64,000 bases of DNA from assembly GCF_017873175.1 (NCBI RefSeq), contig NZ_JAGGJW010000006.1, positions 62,001 to 126,000 on the forward strand, in the 5' to 3' direction. How positions within the stretch are numbered: the first letter of the stretch is position 1; the number at the start of each line of letters is the position of its first letter. Made by a program: the position numbers and the translations under genes. Origin of the DNA: Neorhizobium petrolearium (GTDB lineage: Bacteria; Pseudomonadota; Alphaproteobacteria; Rhizobiales; Rhizobiaceae). This document shows, piece by piece, positions 26,326-33,936 of the stretch. The notes beneath the pieces were generated by a model. It searched no databases. It saw only the letters and a list, made by a program, of their open reading frames with translations, and had not been told where the DNA came from.

Positions 26326-26363
26326 AGAAAGGGCGCTCCCCCGCCGGGTTGAGCGCCCTTTCT
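26326..26363 (+). terminator. Strong intrinsic terminator without obvious gene
   Basis: AGAAAGGGCGCTC (26326-26338) and GAGCGCCCTTTCT (26351-26363) form a perfect 13-base stem with a 12-base loop, followed by GTTTTC. It is oriented for plus-strand transcripts, but there is no plus-strand gene between 25820 and here, so it may end a small RNA starting around 26200-26260. Confidence 0.65.
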
Positions 26364-26445
26364 GTTTTCGAAGCCGGCAATGTCATCGTGGAACCTGTAG
26401 CTCCTGCGCTGCATTCCGCTTTCTAGACATCTTTCGAGAGCAGCA

Positions 26446-26640
26446 ATGGCCAGCGACAAGCTTTCGACCTACAGATCCAAGCGCGATTTTCAGAAGAGCG
26501 CCGAGCCGAGCGGCGAGAAACAGATTACCCGTAGCAACCGCCGGCGCATCATCATTCAGAAACATGACGCCACCGCCTGCATGACGATCTGTGCCCAGAG
26601 TTCGATGGCGTCTTGACGTGCTTCTGGCGATGGAGCCGAA
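26446..26640 (+). pseudogene. LigD 3'-phosphoesterase domain fragment
   Basis: ATG at 26446 opens MASDKLSTYRSKRDFQKSAEPSGE, then RRRIIIQKHDAT, the characteristic beginning of LigD phosphoesterase (PE) domains. One base is lost right after HDAT (near 26570); in the corrected frame the sequence continues RLHDDLCPEFDGVL, equivalent to RLHYDLRLEFDGVL with its metal-binding His. Similarity ends about 20 codons later. Only the first 55-60 residues of this NHEJ ligase component remain. Confidence 0.7.
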
Positions 26641-26714
26641 CTATATTGACCGAAGCCCCTCGATCTCTCGCCGTTGCTTTCGGAATCGGGGGGCGGATGC
26701 CTCGAAATTTGCAG

Positions 26715-27026
26715 TCAACTCAAGGGCGAGAATGCGGTTGGGAGCAAGAAACGGCTTTCCTGGTGGACAAGGAACGGAAGAATCTTAGGCACGAACGCCT
26801 GCCACGCGGCATCGGCTCCCAACTTTGCGCGCTGCGCGGAACGATGACCGAAATCCTCGTAGGCCCAAATGAAAACAACAGAATTCAGCGTGCCGCTTTC
26901 GGTCGTCCAGCATCCGACCAGTTTGGCATATTGCGTTATGATGCCAAGCCCCTCGGCTTCGTATACCTTCAAGAAGGTACCGGTGGTGCCTGGGGTTACT
27001 TGATAGATGCGCTGCTCATAAATCAT
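26715..27026 (-). CDS. NIPSNAP family protein
   Basis: A 103-residue protein starting at ATG 27026 (MIYEQRIYQVTPGT). It has the NIPSNAP pattern: EQRIYQV at the start, GFL/FLKVYEAEGLGI, LVGCWTTESGTLNSVVFIWAYEDFGHRSAQRAKL. This is a ferredoxin-like alpha/beta-barrel family often found in catabolic clusters. It is divergent from the TetR gene, and a perfect TCGTCAATTGACGA palindrome lies in the promoter gap, so it is probably controlled together with the catabolic operon at 28063-39006. Confidence 0.85.
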   Translation of the reverse strand: MIYEQRIYQVTPGTTGTFLKVYEAEGLGIITQYAKLVGCWTTESGTLNSVVFIWAYEDFGHRSAQRAKLGADAAWQAFVPKILPFLVHQESRFLLPTAFSPLS

Positions 27027-27106
27027 TAGCGACGTCCTTCTCCTGGAGACCGGCTCGATATGTTTCGGTGGAAGCCTGTCTCTGACAATGCACAGTGGAC
27101 AGTAAT

Positions 27107-27120
27107 TCGTCAATTGACGA
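27107..27120. promoter_or_regulatory. TetR operator candidate 1 (TCGTCAATTGACGA)
   Basis: A perfect 14-base palindrome lies between the divergent NIPSNAP and TetR genes. The same core recurs upstream of the ABC operon (27951-27964) with one changed base. Two copies on either side of a tetR gene make this the likely binding site of the TetR protein. Confidence 0.65.
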
Positions 27121-27149
27121 TAAAATAGGCTCGATTTATCGCTGCGGCC

Positions 27150-27905
27150 TTGCTCGTGCTAAGAAAGGGCGAGAATCACGATGCATTTATCGCGGGGAGC
27201 GACGGTCTGTTGAAAGCCAAGTCCACCAATCTGCGAGGCAACCAGGCTGTTGCCAAGAAACCTGGTGCCCCGAAGAAAAAGGGAAAACGTCTGCCCTATA
27301 TGGAGCGACGCGCCCAGATCCTGGAGAAGGCTACGGAACTGTTCTCCGAGTATGGACTGACGGCGCAAACCCGCGCCCTGGCGGCTGACTGTGGCATTTC
27401 CCAACGTCTTCTGTATCGTTTCTTCCCGACCAAGGAGGATTTGCTGAGAGAGGTCTACGATACGGCGATCCTCGGTCCTTTTCAGGCCGTCTGGTTTGCT
27501 GAACTTAGCGACCGTTCGCGGCCTATGCACGACCGGCTGTGCGATTTCTATAACGAATATCTGGACGCGGTGCTCGTCCGGCGCTGGCTGCGTCTTTTCC
27601 TGTACTCTTCGCTGGCAGAAGCGGATATGGCACCGAACTATATTTCATCGATCATCACGAAGCTCATGGAGACGATCGTGGCGGAAGCTGCCCATGAGCG
27701 GGGCAGGCCCCTCAACGTCAAACCGGAGGCGATCCACGAGATCGGCTGGATCATCCACGGTGCGATATCACACTACGGGATTCGCCGGCACATCTACCAC
27801 GCGAGCCAGGTCATCCCGCAGGAGCAGGTCGTCGAGATGCATGTCAGCCTGTTCTTGAGCGGTTTCGACGCGATGATTGCCCAGTACGCGAAAATCGAGG
27901 CCTGA
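27150..27905 (+). CDS. TetR/AcrR-type transcriptional regulator
   Basis: The frame opens with TTG at 27150; TTG at 27210 (GGGGAG about 10 bases upstream) or ATG at 27300 could also be starts, so the N-terminus is uncertain. After a Lys/Pro-rich lead the helix-turn-helix is clear: ERRAQILEKATELFSEYGLTAQTRALAADCGISQRLLYRFFPTKEDLLREVYDT. The C-terminal ligand domain fits the family. It is flanked by two matching palindromes, one in its own promoter region and one before the ABC transporter gene, which points to autoregulation and repression of the downstream catabolic operon until the substrate or a product binds. Confidence 0.9.
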   Translation: MLVLRKGENHDAFIAGSDGLLKAKSTNLRGNQAVAKKPGAPKKKGKRLPYMERRAQILEKATELFSEYGLTAQTRALAADCGISQRLLYRFFPTKEDLLREVYDTAILGPFQAVWFAELSDRSRPMHDRLCDFYNEYLDAVLVRRWLRLFLYSSLAEADMAPNYISSIITKLMETIVAEAAHERGRPLNVKPEAIHEIGWIIHGAISHYGIRRHIYHASQVIPQEQVVEMHVSLFLSGFDAMIAQYAKIEA

Positions 27906-27920
27906 TTTTTCCTTGCCGTT

Positions 27921-27967
27921 TTGCACGACGGTCGGTTTATTTTATTGAAGTCGTCAGTTGACGACTT
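27921..27967 (+). promoter_or_regulatory. Promoter and TetR operator candidate 2 for the catabolic operon
   Basis: The 20-base near-perfect palindrome AAGTCGTCAGTTGACGACTT (27948-27967; arms of 9 around GT) contains the core TCGTCAGTTGACGA, matching operator 1 in 13 of 14 bases. A possible -35 TTGCAC (27921-27926) and -10 TATTGA (27943-27948) with a 16-base spacer place the operator across the transcription start, where a bound repressor would block polymerase. Confidence 0.6.
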
Positions 27968-28062
27968 ATTCAGACGTTGTTAGCTTTTCTCCGTGAGGCC
28001 GACGGCTTCCGCGGCCTTGAGCCGGTTACGCAACGCAGTTGCGCATTCGAGGGGATAAAAAG

Positions 28063-29391
28063 ATGAAAACTGGATTAGGGCGCGCCTTCGGACGGCGCGA
28101 ATTTCTCAAGGCTTCGGCCTTGGTCGGTGGCGCCGCGCTGGCTCTGCCGGGCGTGGCTGCGCGTGCTGCAGGTAGTAACATCAACCTGCAGACCTGGTCG
28201 GCTGCGGTCGATCTGGTCAAGAGCCATGTCGCCGCATTCGAAAAGGCGACGGGGTTGACCGTCGATTACGCGAATGCGCCATGGGCACAGTATCCCGATG
28301 CTATGGTCACGAAATTTGCCGGCGGCGCCCCCTTGGACGTCCTGTGGGTTTCGGACGGCTGGCTGCCGCAATGGGCCGACGCCAACTGGATCGCCCCGAT
28401 CGACGGATTCGACAATCTGATGGCCTATAATGGCGACGCCGAACCGTTTTGTACGGATTCGATGACCTATAACGGACGCCAGTACGGTCTGACCTATTAT
28501 ACCGACTACATGGGCTTCCTGTACGATGCCGATAAGCTCTCCGCGGCGGGCTTTTCTGCGCCGCCGACGAGCTGGGACGAAGTCGTGGAGCAGTCGCTGG
28601 TGATGAAGCAGAAAGGCCTGTCCGATTTTCCGCTGATGCTGGCCCTGGCCAAGGAAAGCTGGCTCATCGAGTTCATGTCGGCAATGGTCTTCTCTCAGGG
28701 CGGCGCCTTCACCGACGACAAGGGCAATTCGATCATGCAGGAGGCAAAAGGTGGCGCCCTGACGACCCTCCAGTGGATCGTTGATGCGGTCAACAAGCAT
28801 AAGATCGTCTCCTCCGCCTGCCTGGAAACGGGCGAGCTCAATGGCCTCAAGGCGTTCGCGGCCGGCAACCATGCCTTTGCACTGCTGCCGAAATATCGCC
28901 TGGCCATGCTTAACGATCCGGCTCAGTCGAAGATTGCGGGTCGCGCCAAGCAGGCGCTGATGCCGCAGGGCAAGGACGGGTCGCACGCGACGGTCGGCTG
29001 GATGCGTTTCCATGGCATGTCGACGCAGGCTGCCGCCGACAAGGCCCGTGCCGAAAACGCCGCGAAGCTGATCGAATGGTTTGGTGGCAAGGCGGATGGC
29101 GAATACAAATTCCAGAAGCTGCTTTTCCTCGATCTGGGTTCGAGTTTCGGCGTCAAGCCGCTGTTCCAGGATGCCGACGTGCGCGCCGCCTACAACAAAT
29201 ATGGCGATGTGGAACTGATCCAGAAACAGCAGGCGCTCGCCCGCAAGAAGGACGTGATAACGCCCTGGTTCGGCGACTGGAACGAGGTCAACGGCTCCGC
29301 GTGGCAGTCGGCGGTTCTCGGCAATGCCTCGGCCGCTGATGCGCTGAAGAAGTCGGGGAAGGAGTGGGACGATCTCAAGTCCCAGTCCTGA
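28063..29391 (+). CDS. ABC transporter substrate-binding protein, family 1 (sugar type), Tat-exported
   Basis: A 442-residue protein; start at ATG 28063 after GAGGGGATAAAAAG. The N-terminus MKTGLGRAFGRREFLKASALVGGAALALPGVAARAA is a twin-arginine signal (RREFLK). The mature part has the family 1 pattern: VDLVKSHVAAFEKATGLTVDYANAPWAQYPD, DVLWVSDGWLPQWAD and YTDYMGFLYD. It delivers substrate to the permeases at 29555-31462. The enzymes in the same array (molybdenum hydroxylase, amidohydrolase) suggest that the ligand may not be a plain sugar. First gene of the long operon, controlled by the TetR operator upstream. Confidence 0.92.
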   Translation: MKTGLGRAFGRREFLKASALVGGAALALPGVAARAAGSNINLQTWSAAVDLVKSHVAAFEKATGLTVDYANAPWAQYPDAMVTKFAGGAPLDVLWVSDGWLPQWADANWIAPIDGFDNLMAYNGDAEPFCTDSMTYNGRQYGLTYYTDYMGFLYDADKLSAAGFSAPPTSWDEVVEQSLVMKQKGLSDFPLMLALAKESWLIEFMSAMVFSQGGAFTDDKGNSIMQEAKGGALTTLQWIVDAVNKHKIVSSACLETGELNGLKAFAAGNHAFALLPKYRLAMLNDPAQSKIAGRAKQALMPQGKDGSHATVGWMRFHGMSTQAAADKARAENAAKLIEWFGGKADGEYKFQKLLFLDLGSSFGVKPLFQDADVRAAYNKYGDVELIQKQQALARKKDVITPWFGDWNEVNGSAWQSAVLGNASAADALKKSGKEWDDLKSQS

Positions 29392-29408
29392 TAACATCGA
29401 CAGATAGT

Positions 29409-29436
29409 CTTCCTGGCCGGGTCGCCGGCCGGGAAG
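29409..29436 (+). other. Hairpin after the binding-protein gene
   Basis: CTTCCTGGCCGG (29409-29420) pairs with CCGGCCGGGAAG (29425-29436), including one T-G pair, around a GTCG tetraloop: a very stable 12-base stem. No T-run follows. It lies 18 bases after the stop of the binding-protein gene and 119 bases before the permease start, a position that usually protects the upstream message and lowers permease output. Confidence 0.6.
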
Positions 29437-29554
29437 CGGGATCTGGGGCACCGTATCTGGTTTGGGGACACGTTTCGGGCGAAGCGCGATCAGGTCTAGG
29501 CGGGATCGATCTCAGTTGGCTCATCGATATCGGAATCTGGTGGAACTTCTCGAC

Positions 29555-30469
29555 ATGTCAAATACGGCAGGCGGAATAGGCGCGAAGGTGATGCGGCGTT
29601 TTACGTATGACGACCGTACAGCACTTGTTTTCATCGCGCCGGTTATGGCGGTCCTCGCGCTGGTGGCGGTTTTCCCGATTGGCTATTCTTTCTATATCAG
29701 CCTCTTCCAGATCAAGTTGACGCGTCCCAACCGGACGCCGTTCGTGTGGCTGGACAACTATATTCAGCTGTTCGGCGATGATCTTTTCTGGACCGCGGTG
29801 TTGAGGACCGTCACCTTCACCGTGATGTCCGTCACGGCGATAACGGTGCTGGCGCTCCTGGCCGCTCTGCTCCTCAACGAGAAATTCCCTGGACGGCGAT
29901 TGGTCAGCACGATCCTATTGGTCCCCTGGGCCATTCCCTATGTCGCCGACGCCCTGATGTGGAAGTGGATCTACGATTCCGGCTACGGCGCGCTCAACGG
30001 CTTGCTCTACCAGCTCGGCTTTATCGACAAATACGTGGTCTGGCTCGGTGACCAGCAAAAAACGCTGCCTTTGATCGCCAATGCCTTCGTCTGGAAAGAA
30101 GTCCCCCTGGCAACGATCCTGCTGCTGGTATCGCTGAAATCCATTCCACAGGATCTCTACAATGCGGCCCGCGTCGATGGGGCGCCGCTCCTGCAGCGTT
30201 TCCTTCATGTAACGCTGCCTTCCATGCGCACGGGTTTCATGCTGGTCATCCTCTACGAGACGATGATCGCCATCCGGCATTTCGATCTGTTCTTCGTTCT
30301 GACCGAAGGCGGTCCCGGCACGGCCTCCCATGTGCTGTCGTGGGAAATTTACATCGAGACGTTCCGCAACCTGTCCTTCGGCTCAGGTGCAGCGATGTCC
30401 TACGTCTTGGCATTGGTGACCTTTGCTCTCGCCTACTTCGTCATCAAGATTCTCGGCAGGAGTGTGTAA
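29555..30469 (+). CDS. Sugar-type ABC transporter permease (MalF/UgpA family)
   Basis: A 304-residue inner-membrane protein; ATG at 29555 (MSNTAGGIGAKVMRRFTYDDRTALVFIAPVM) is preferred because the frame upstream lies in the hairpin leader and lacks family features. Six helices are evident, with the EAA loop YNAARVDGAPLLQRFLHVTLPSMRTG near residue 205 that contacts the ATPase, and FFVLTEGGPGTASHVLSWEIY typical of MalF-like proteins. It pairs with the next permease, whose ATG directly follows its stop codon. Confidence 0.93.
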   Translation: MSNTAGGIGAKVMRRFTYDDRTALVFIAPVMAVLALVAVFPIGYSFYISLFQIKLTRPNRTPFVWLDNYIQLFGDDLFWTAVLRTVTFTVMSVTAITVLALLAALLLNEKFPGRRLVSTILLVPWAIPYVADALMWKWIYDSGYGALNGLLYQLGFIDKYVVWLGDQQKTLPLIANAFVWKEVPLATILLLVSLKSIPQDLYNAARVDGAPLLQRFLHVTLPSMRTGFMLVILYETMIAIRHFDLFFVLTEGGPGTASHVLSWEIYIETFRNLSFGSGAAMSYVLALVTFALAYFVIKILGRSV

Positions 30470-31462
30470 ATGGCCAGCCTTCACGACATCCCGGACGACG
30501 GGAGCCGGGCCGGGCGACCCGTCGCGCCGCGCTCGATCAACTACAAGCGGCGCGGTGAGATCTTCAGATGGCTCCACCGCGGTGTCATATTCGCCGGCTC
30601 GCTTGCCATCATGCTGGTCGTCCTGATGCCTGTCGCATGGCTGGTTTCATCCTCGCTGCAGACCGAAGCCGAGATCGTTTCGGTGCCGCCGCACTGGATA
30701 CCGGACGAACCGACGCTCAGGAATTTCAAGGCGATCTTTGCGGCCGACGAAGGTCCAGTGAGCTATGAGACCCGCAACAGGCAGGACCCGGCCTCGGGAA
30801 GCTTCATCCCGTCGACGGCCAAAAACCTGCTGCCGGCTATGTTCAACAGCTTCGCCGTCGCAACCTTGGTTGTCGTGTTGAACCTGCTGGTCGGCCTTCC
30901 CGCGGCCTATGCGATGGCGAAGATCCGCTTCTGGGGGCGGACGGGGTCCGTCTATTTCATCCTCGCGACCCGCGTCATTCCCGATATCGCCCTCGTCGTC
31001 CCTTTCTTCCTCGTCATCAGGAACCTCGGGCTGCTCGATAGCATCCTGTCGCTCGTCGTCACCTATCTGGCGATCACCGTACCGTTTACGGTGTTCATCC
31101 TGATCCAGTATTTCGAAAGCCTGCCGGACGAGCTCGACAAGGCGGCTCGCGTCGATGGATGCTCACGCCTACAGACGTTGACGCATGTCTATCTGCCGTT
31201 GTCACTGCCTTCCATTGTAGCGGTGATCCTATTCGCATTCCTGACCAGCTGGAACGAGTTCCTCCTGGCGCTGATGTTCACCCAGACGGTCTCTTCTCAG
31301 ACGCTGCCGATCGTCCTGGCGTCGTTCACGTCCGATTTCACCATAAGCTTCTCGTTCATCAACGCGGCGGGTCTTCTTGCGATCGTGCCGCCGGTAATCA
31401 TCGCCATCGTCTTTGAACGTTACATCGTCTCCGGCCTCACAGCCGGCGCCGTGAAAGGGTAA
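30470..31462 (+). CDS. Sugar-type ABC transporter permease (MalG/UgpE family)
   Basis: A 330-residue permease whose ATG immediately follows the stop of the partner gene. A cytoplasmic lead of about 40 residues is followed by a first helix (IMLVVLMPVAWLVSSSLQTEAEI, with the usual K/QTxxEI), the periplasmic loop VPPHWIPDEPTLRNFKAIF, and the coupling loop DELDKAARVDGCSRLQTLTHVYLPLSLPSI. The C-terminus has VIIAIVFERYIVSGLTAGAVKG. A 30-residue insert with polar sequence in the first loop (AADEGPVSYETRNRQDPASG) is longer than in most MalG proteins. Confidence 0.93.
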   Translation: MASLHDIPDDGSRAGRPVAPRSINYKRRGEIFRWLHRGVIFAGSLAIMLVVLMPVAWLVSSSLQTEAEIVSVPPHWIPDEPTLRNFKAIFAADEGPVSYETRNRQDPASGSFIPSTAKNLLPAMFNSFAVATLVVVLNLLVGLPAAYAMAKIRFWGRTGSVYFILATRVIPDIALVVPFFLVIRNLGLLDSILSLVVTYLAITVPFTVFILIQYFESLPDELDKAARVDGCSRLQTLTHVYLPLSLPSIVAVILFAFLTSWNEFLLALMFTQTVSSQTLPIVLASFTSDFTISFSFINAAGLLAIVPPVIIAIVFERYIVSGLTAGAVKG

Positions 31463-31476
31463 CAGGGAGTTTGCCA

Positions 31477-32574
31477 GTGGCTCGCATCGAATTTGAAAAT
31501 GCCTCCAAGCGTTATCCGAACGGTTATGTCGCTCTCGAAAATCTCAACCTCGAGATCAAGGACAAGGAATTCGTGGTTCTGCTCGGCCCCTCCGGCTGCG
31601 GCAAATCCACTACGCTGAACATGATCGCCGGCCTGGAGGAGGTGACCGAGGGTAACCTGTATTTCGATGACGAAACAGTCAACTTCACGCCTCCTCACCA
31701 CCGCGACGTGGCCATGGTGTTCCAAAGCTATGCGCTTTATCCGCACAAGACGGTCTACGAGAACATTGCGTTCGGCCTGGTCATGCGCAGGCACCCCAGG
31801 GACGACATCGATCGCCGGGTGAGGGATGCGGCACAGCGCCTGGAGATCACCTCTCTCTTAGACAGGCGCCCGGGCCAGTTGTCGGGCGGCCAGCGCCAGC
31901 GCGTGGCGCTCGGCCGGGCCATGGTGCGTCGCCCTGCCGTGTTCCTGATGGACGAGCCGCTGTCGAACCTCGATGCGGCGCTACGCATTTCGATGCGGGC
32001 GGAAATCAAGGAACTGCATCGTTCGATGCAGACGACCTTCGTCTATGTCACCCATGATCAGGCCGAAGCATTGACGCTGGCCGACAGGATTGTCGTCATG
32101 CGCAACGGACGCGTGCAGCAGATCGGAACGCCAGACGAGATCTACGAACATCCCGCCAATACCTTCGTCGCCTCGTTCCTCGGAAGCCCGCCCATCAACT
32201 ATCTCGCCGGCGAGTTGGTGGTTGAAGGGCGCAAGGTCACCTTCGTGCGAGGCGGAATAAGGTTGTCGTTCGCGCCGGAACGGGCAAGCCAGCTTCTGGC
32301 ACATAATGGCCGCAAGGTGAAGCTTGGCATTCGCGCCGAGGATGTCGACGAACGGGATGCACCCGCAGACGGCGAAGTCATTGCAGGCACCGTAGCCTCC
32401 GTCCTTCCGGTCGGTTCCGATCAGTTCCTCGGCATGAAAGTCGAGGGCGAGGAACTCTTCTTCCGCGTCAACAAAGATATGCGCCACAATTACGGCGACG
32501 TGATCAAACTGTCGGCGAACGCCAACAGGCTGCATATCTTCGATGCGGCGAGCGAAATGAGCCTGATCGGATGA
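31477..32574 (+). CDS. ABC transporter ATP-binding protein (MalK/UgpC type)
   Basis: A 365-residue ATPase starting at GTG 31477 with GGGAG 8 bases upstream. Walker A GPSGCGKST, Q-loop, signature LSGGQRQRVALGRA, Walker B VFLMDEPLSNLDA and the switch His (VTHDQAEA) are all present. The last 130 residues form the MalK-type TOBE/regulatory domain (VKLGIRAEDVDERD). It energises the permease pair just upstream. Position 4 bases before the next gene shows that transport and enzyme genes are on one transcript. Confidence 0.95.
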   Translation: MARIEFENASKRYPNGYVALENLNLEIKDKEFVVLLGPSGCGKSTTLNMIAGLEEVTEGNLYFDDETVNFTPPHHRDVAMVFQSYALYPHKTVYENIAFGLVMRRHPRDDIDRRVRDAAQRLEITSLLDRRPGQLSGGQRQRVALGRAMVRRPAVFLMDEPLSNLDAALRISMRAEIKELHRSMQTTFVYVTHDQAEALTLADRIVVMRNGRVQQIGTPDEIYEHPANTFVASFLGSPPINYLAGELVVEGRKVTFVRGGIRLSFAPERASQLLAHNGRKVKLGIRAEDVDERDAPADGEVIAGTVASVLPVGSDQFLGMKVEGEELFFRVNKDMRHNYGDVIKLSANANRLHIFDAASEMSLIG

Positions 32575-32578
32575 TAGA

Positions 32579-33457
32579 ATGAAACCCGCATCATTCGACT
32601 ACCATCGGCCGCAGACGCTCGATGCTGCGCTGGGTTTGCTCGCCCGTTTCGGAGAACGGGCAAAGCCCATCGCCGGCGGCCAGAGCTTCGGTCCGATGCT
32701 GAACATGAGGCTCGCTCGTCCCGAGCACCTGATCGACCTGAACGATCTGGTCGAGCTCGATTTCATCAGGGTTTCGGAAGCCATGTTGGAAGTGGGCGCG
32801 ATGACCCGGCACCATCGGGTGGCGACCGCACCGGAGGCGGCAAGATCGCATCCGTTGCTGGCGGCAGCGGCCGCGACGATCGGCCACTACGCAATTCGTC
32901 ACCGTGGCACGCTTGGCGGCAGCCTGGCCCATGCCGATCCGGCCGCGCAGATGCCGCTCGTCGCGGTGATCAGCGGCGCGCGATTGGTCTTGCAAGGACT
33001 TTCCGGACGGCGGGAAATCGCTGCGAGCGATTTCTTCAAATCGGTAATGACAGTCGATCTCGCAGAGGGCGAGCTCGTGACCTCGGTTCTCTATCCACGC
33101 CTGCCGATCAATGCCGGCTGGGCATTTGAGTTGTTCAGCCGCCGTCGCGGCGATTTCGCCGTGGTCGCCGTCGCGGTGCTCCTGACGCTCGATGACGCCG
33201 GCAGGCTGGAGGACCTGCACGTTGCGCTCGGGGGTGTCGCGCCCGTGCCCCTCCGGCTCGACCTGTCGGCAGTCGCTCCTTCCGGCGTGATTCCGGATGA
33301 CACTTGGATCGAGGCCGTCTCTGAATTCGCGGCGCAATCGATCGCGCCTGAAGACACCGTGCAAATTCCCGCGGTCTTTCGTCGCGAGGTGACTGCGTCC
33401 CTGACGCAAAAGGCGCTCGCGACGTCGTTGGCGCGTTCGCGGAAGGCGTCGGCATGA
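32579..33457 (+). CDS. Molybdenum hydroxylase FAD subunit (CoxM/CutM type)
   Basis: A 292-residue medium subunit of the xanthine oxidase family. The FAD pyrophosphate loops are AGGQSFGPMLNMRLARPEHLIDLN near residue 37 and TIGHYAIRHRGTLGGSLAHADPAAQMP near residue 100, as in CoxM. It passes electrons from the iron-sulfur subunit to NAD+ or another acceptor. It starts 4 bases after the ATPase gene and overlaps the iron-sulfur subunit gene by 4 bases (ATGA). Confidence 0.93.
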   Translation: MKPASFDYHRPQTLDAALGLLARFGERAKPIAGGQSFGPMLNMRLARPEHLIDLNDLVELDFIRVSEAMLEVGAMTRHHRVATAPEAARSHPLLAAAAATIGHYAIRHRGTLGGSLAHADPAAQMPLVAVISGARLVLQGLSGRREIAASDFFKSVMTVDLAEGELVTSVLYPRLPINAGWAFELFSRRRGDFAVVAVAVLLTLDDAGRLEDLHVALGGVAPVPLRLDLSAVAPSGVIPDDTWIEAVSEFAAQSIAPEDTVQIPAVFRREVTASLTQKALATSLARSRKASA

Positions 33458-33936
33458 GCGTCGCGCGGATGATTTCGCTCACGGTGAATGGTGAAACCCT
33501 GGAGGCGACGGTAGAACCTCGCAAATTGCTCGCCGACGTGTTGCGCGAGGATTTCGGGCTCACCGGGACGCATGTCGGCTGCGAACACGGCGTTTGCGGG
33601 GCTTGTACGGTGCTGATCGACGATCAACCGGCACGCGCCTGCCTGACCTATGCCATCCAGATGGAAGGGCACGAGATCACGACGATCGAGGCCGTCGGAG
33701 GGACAGATTTAAGCCCGCTGCAGCGGGCGTTGCATGAGGAGCACGGACTTCAGTGCGGCTTTTGCACACCCGGGATCATCATGACCTTCGAAGCCTTCCT
33801 TCGTGATACGCCCGATCCTAGCGAGGACGACGTGCGCGACGTCCTGTCGGGTAATCTGTGCCGCTGCACGGGCTATCAGAACATCGTTGCCGCCGTTTTG
33901 AAGGCGGCAAGAACTATTCGCGAGGAGCGGCCGTGA
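33454..33936 (+). CDS. Molybdenum hydroxylase 2Fe-2S subunit (CoxS/CutS type)
   Basis: A 160-residue small subunit with both clusters: the plant-type ferredoxin site [22 protein letters not shown] (residues about 46-67) and the helical-bundle site [12 protein letters not shown] with [10 protein letters not shown]. It carries electrons from the molybdenum centre to the FAD subunit. It overlaps the gene before and the gene after by 4 bases each, so the three subunits are translationally coupled in the order M-S-L. Confidence 0.96.
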   Translation: MSVARMISLTVNGETLEATVEPRKLLADVLREDFGLTGTHVGCEHGVCGACTVLIDDQPARACLTYAIQMEGHEITTIEAVGGTDLSPLQRALHEEHGLQCGFCTPGIIMTFEAFLRDTPDPSEDDVRDVLSGNLCRCTGYQNIVAAVLKAARTIREERP

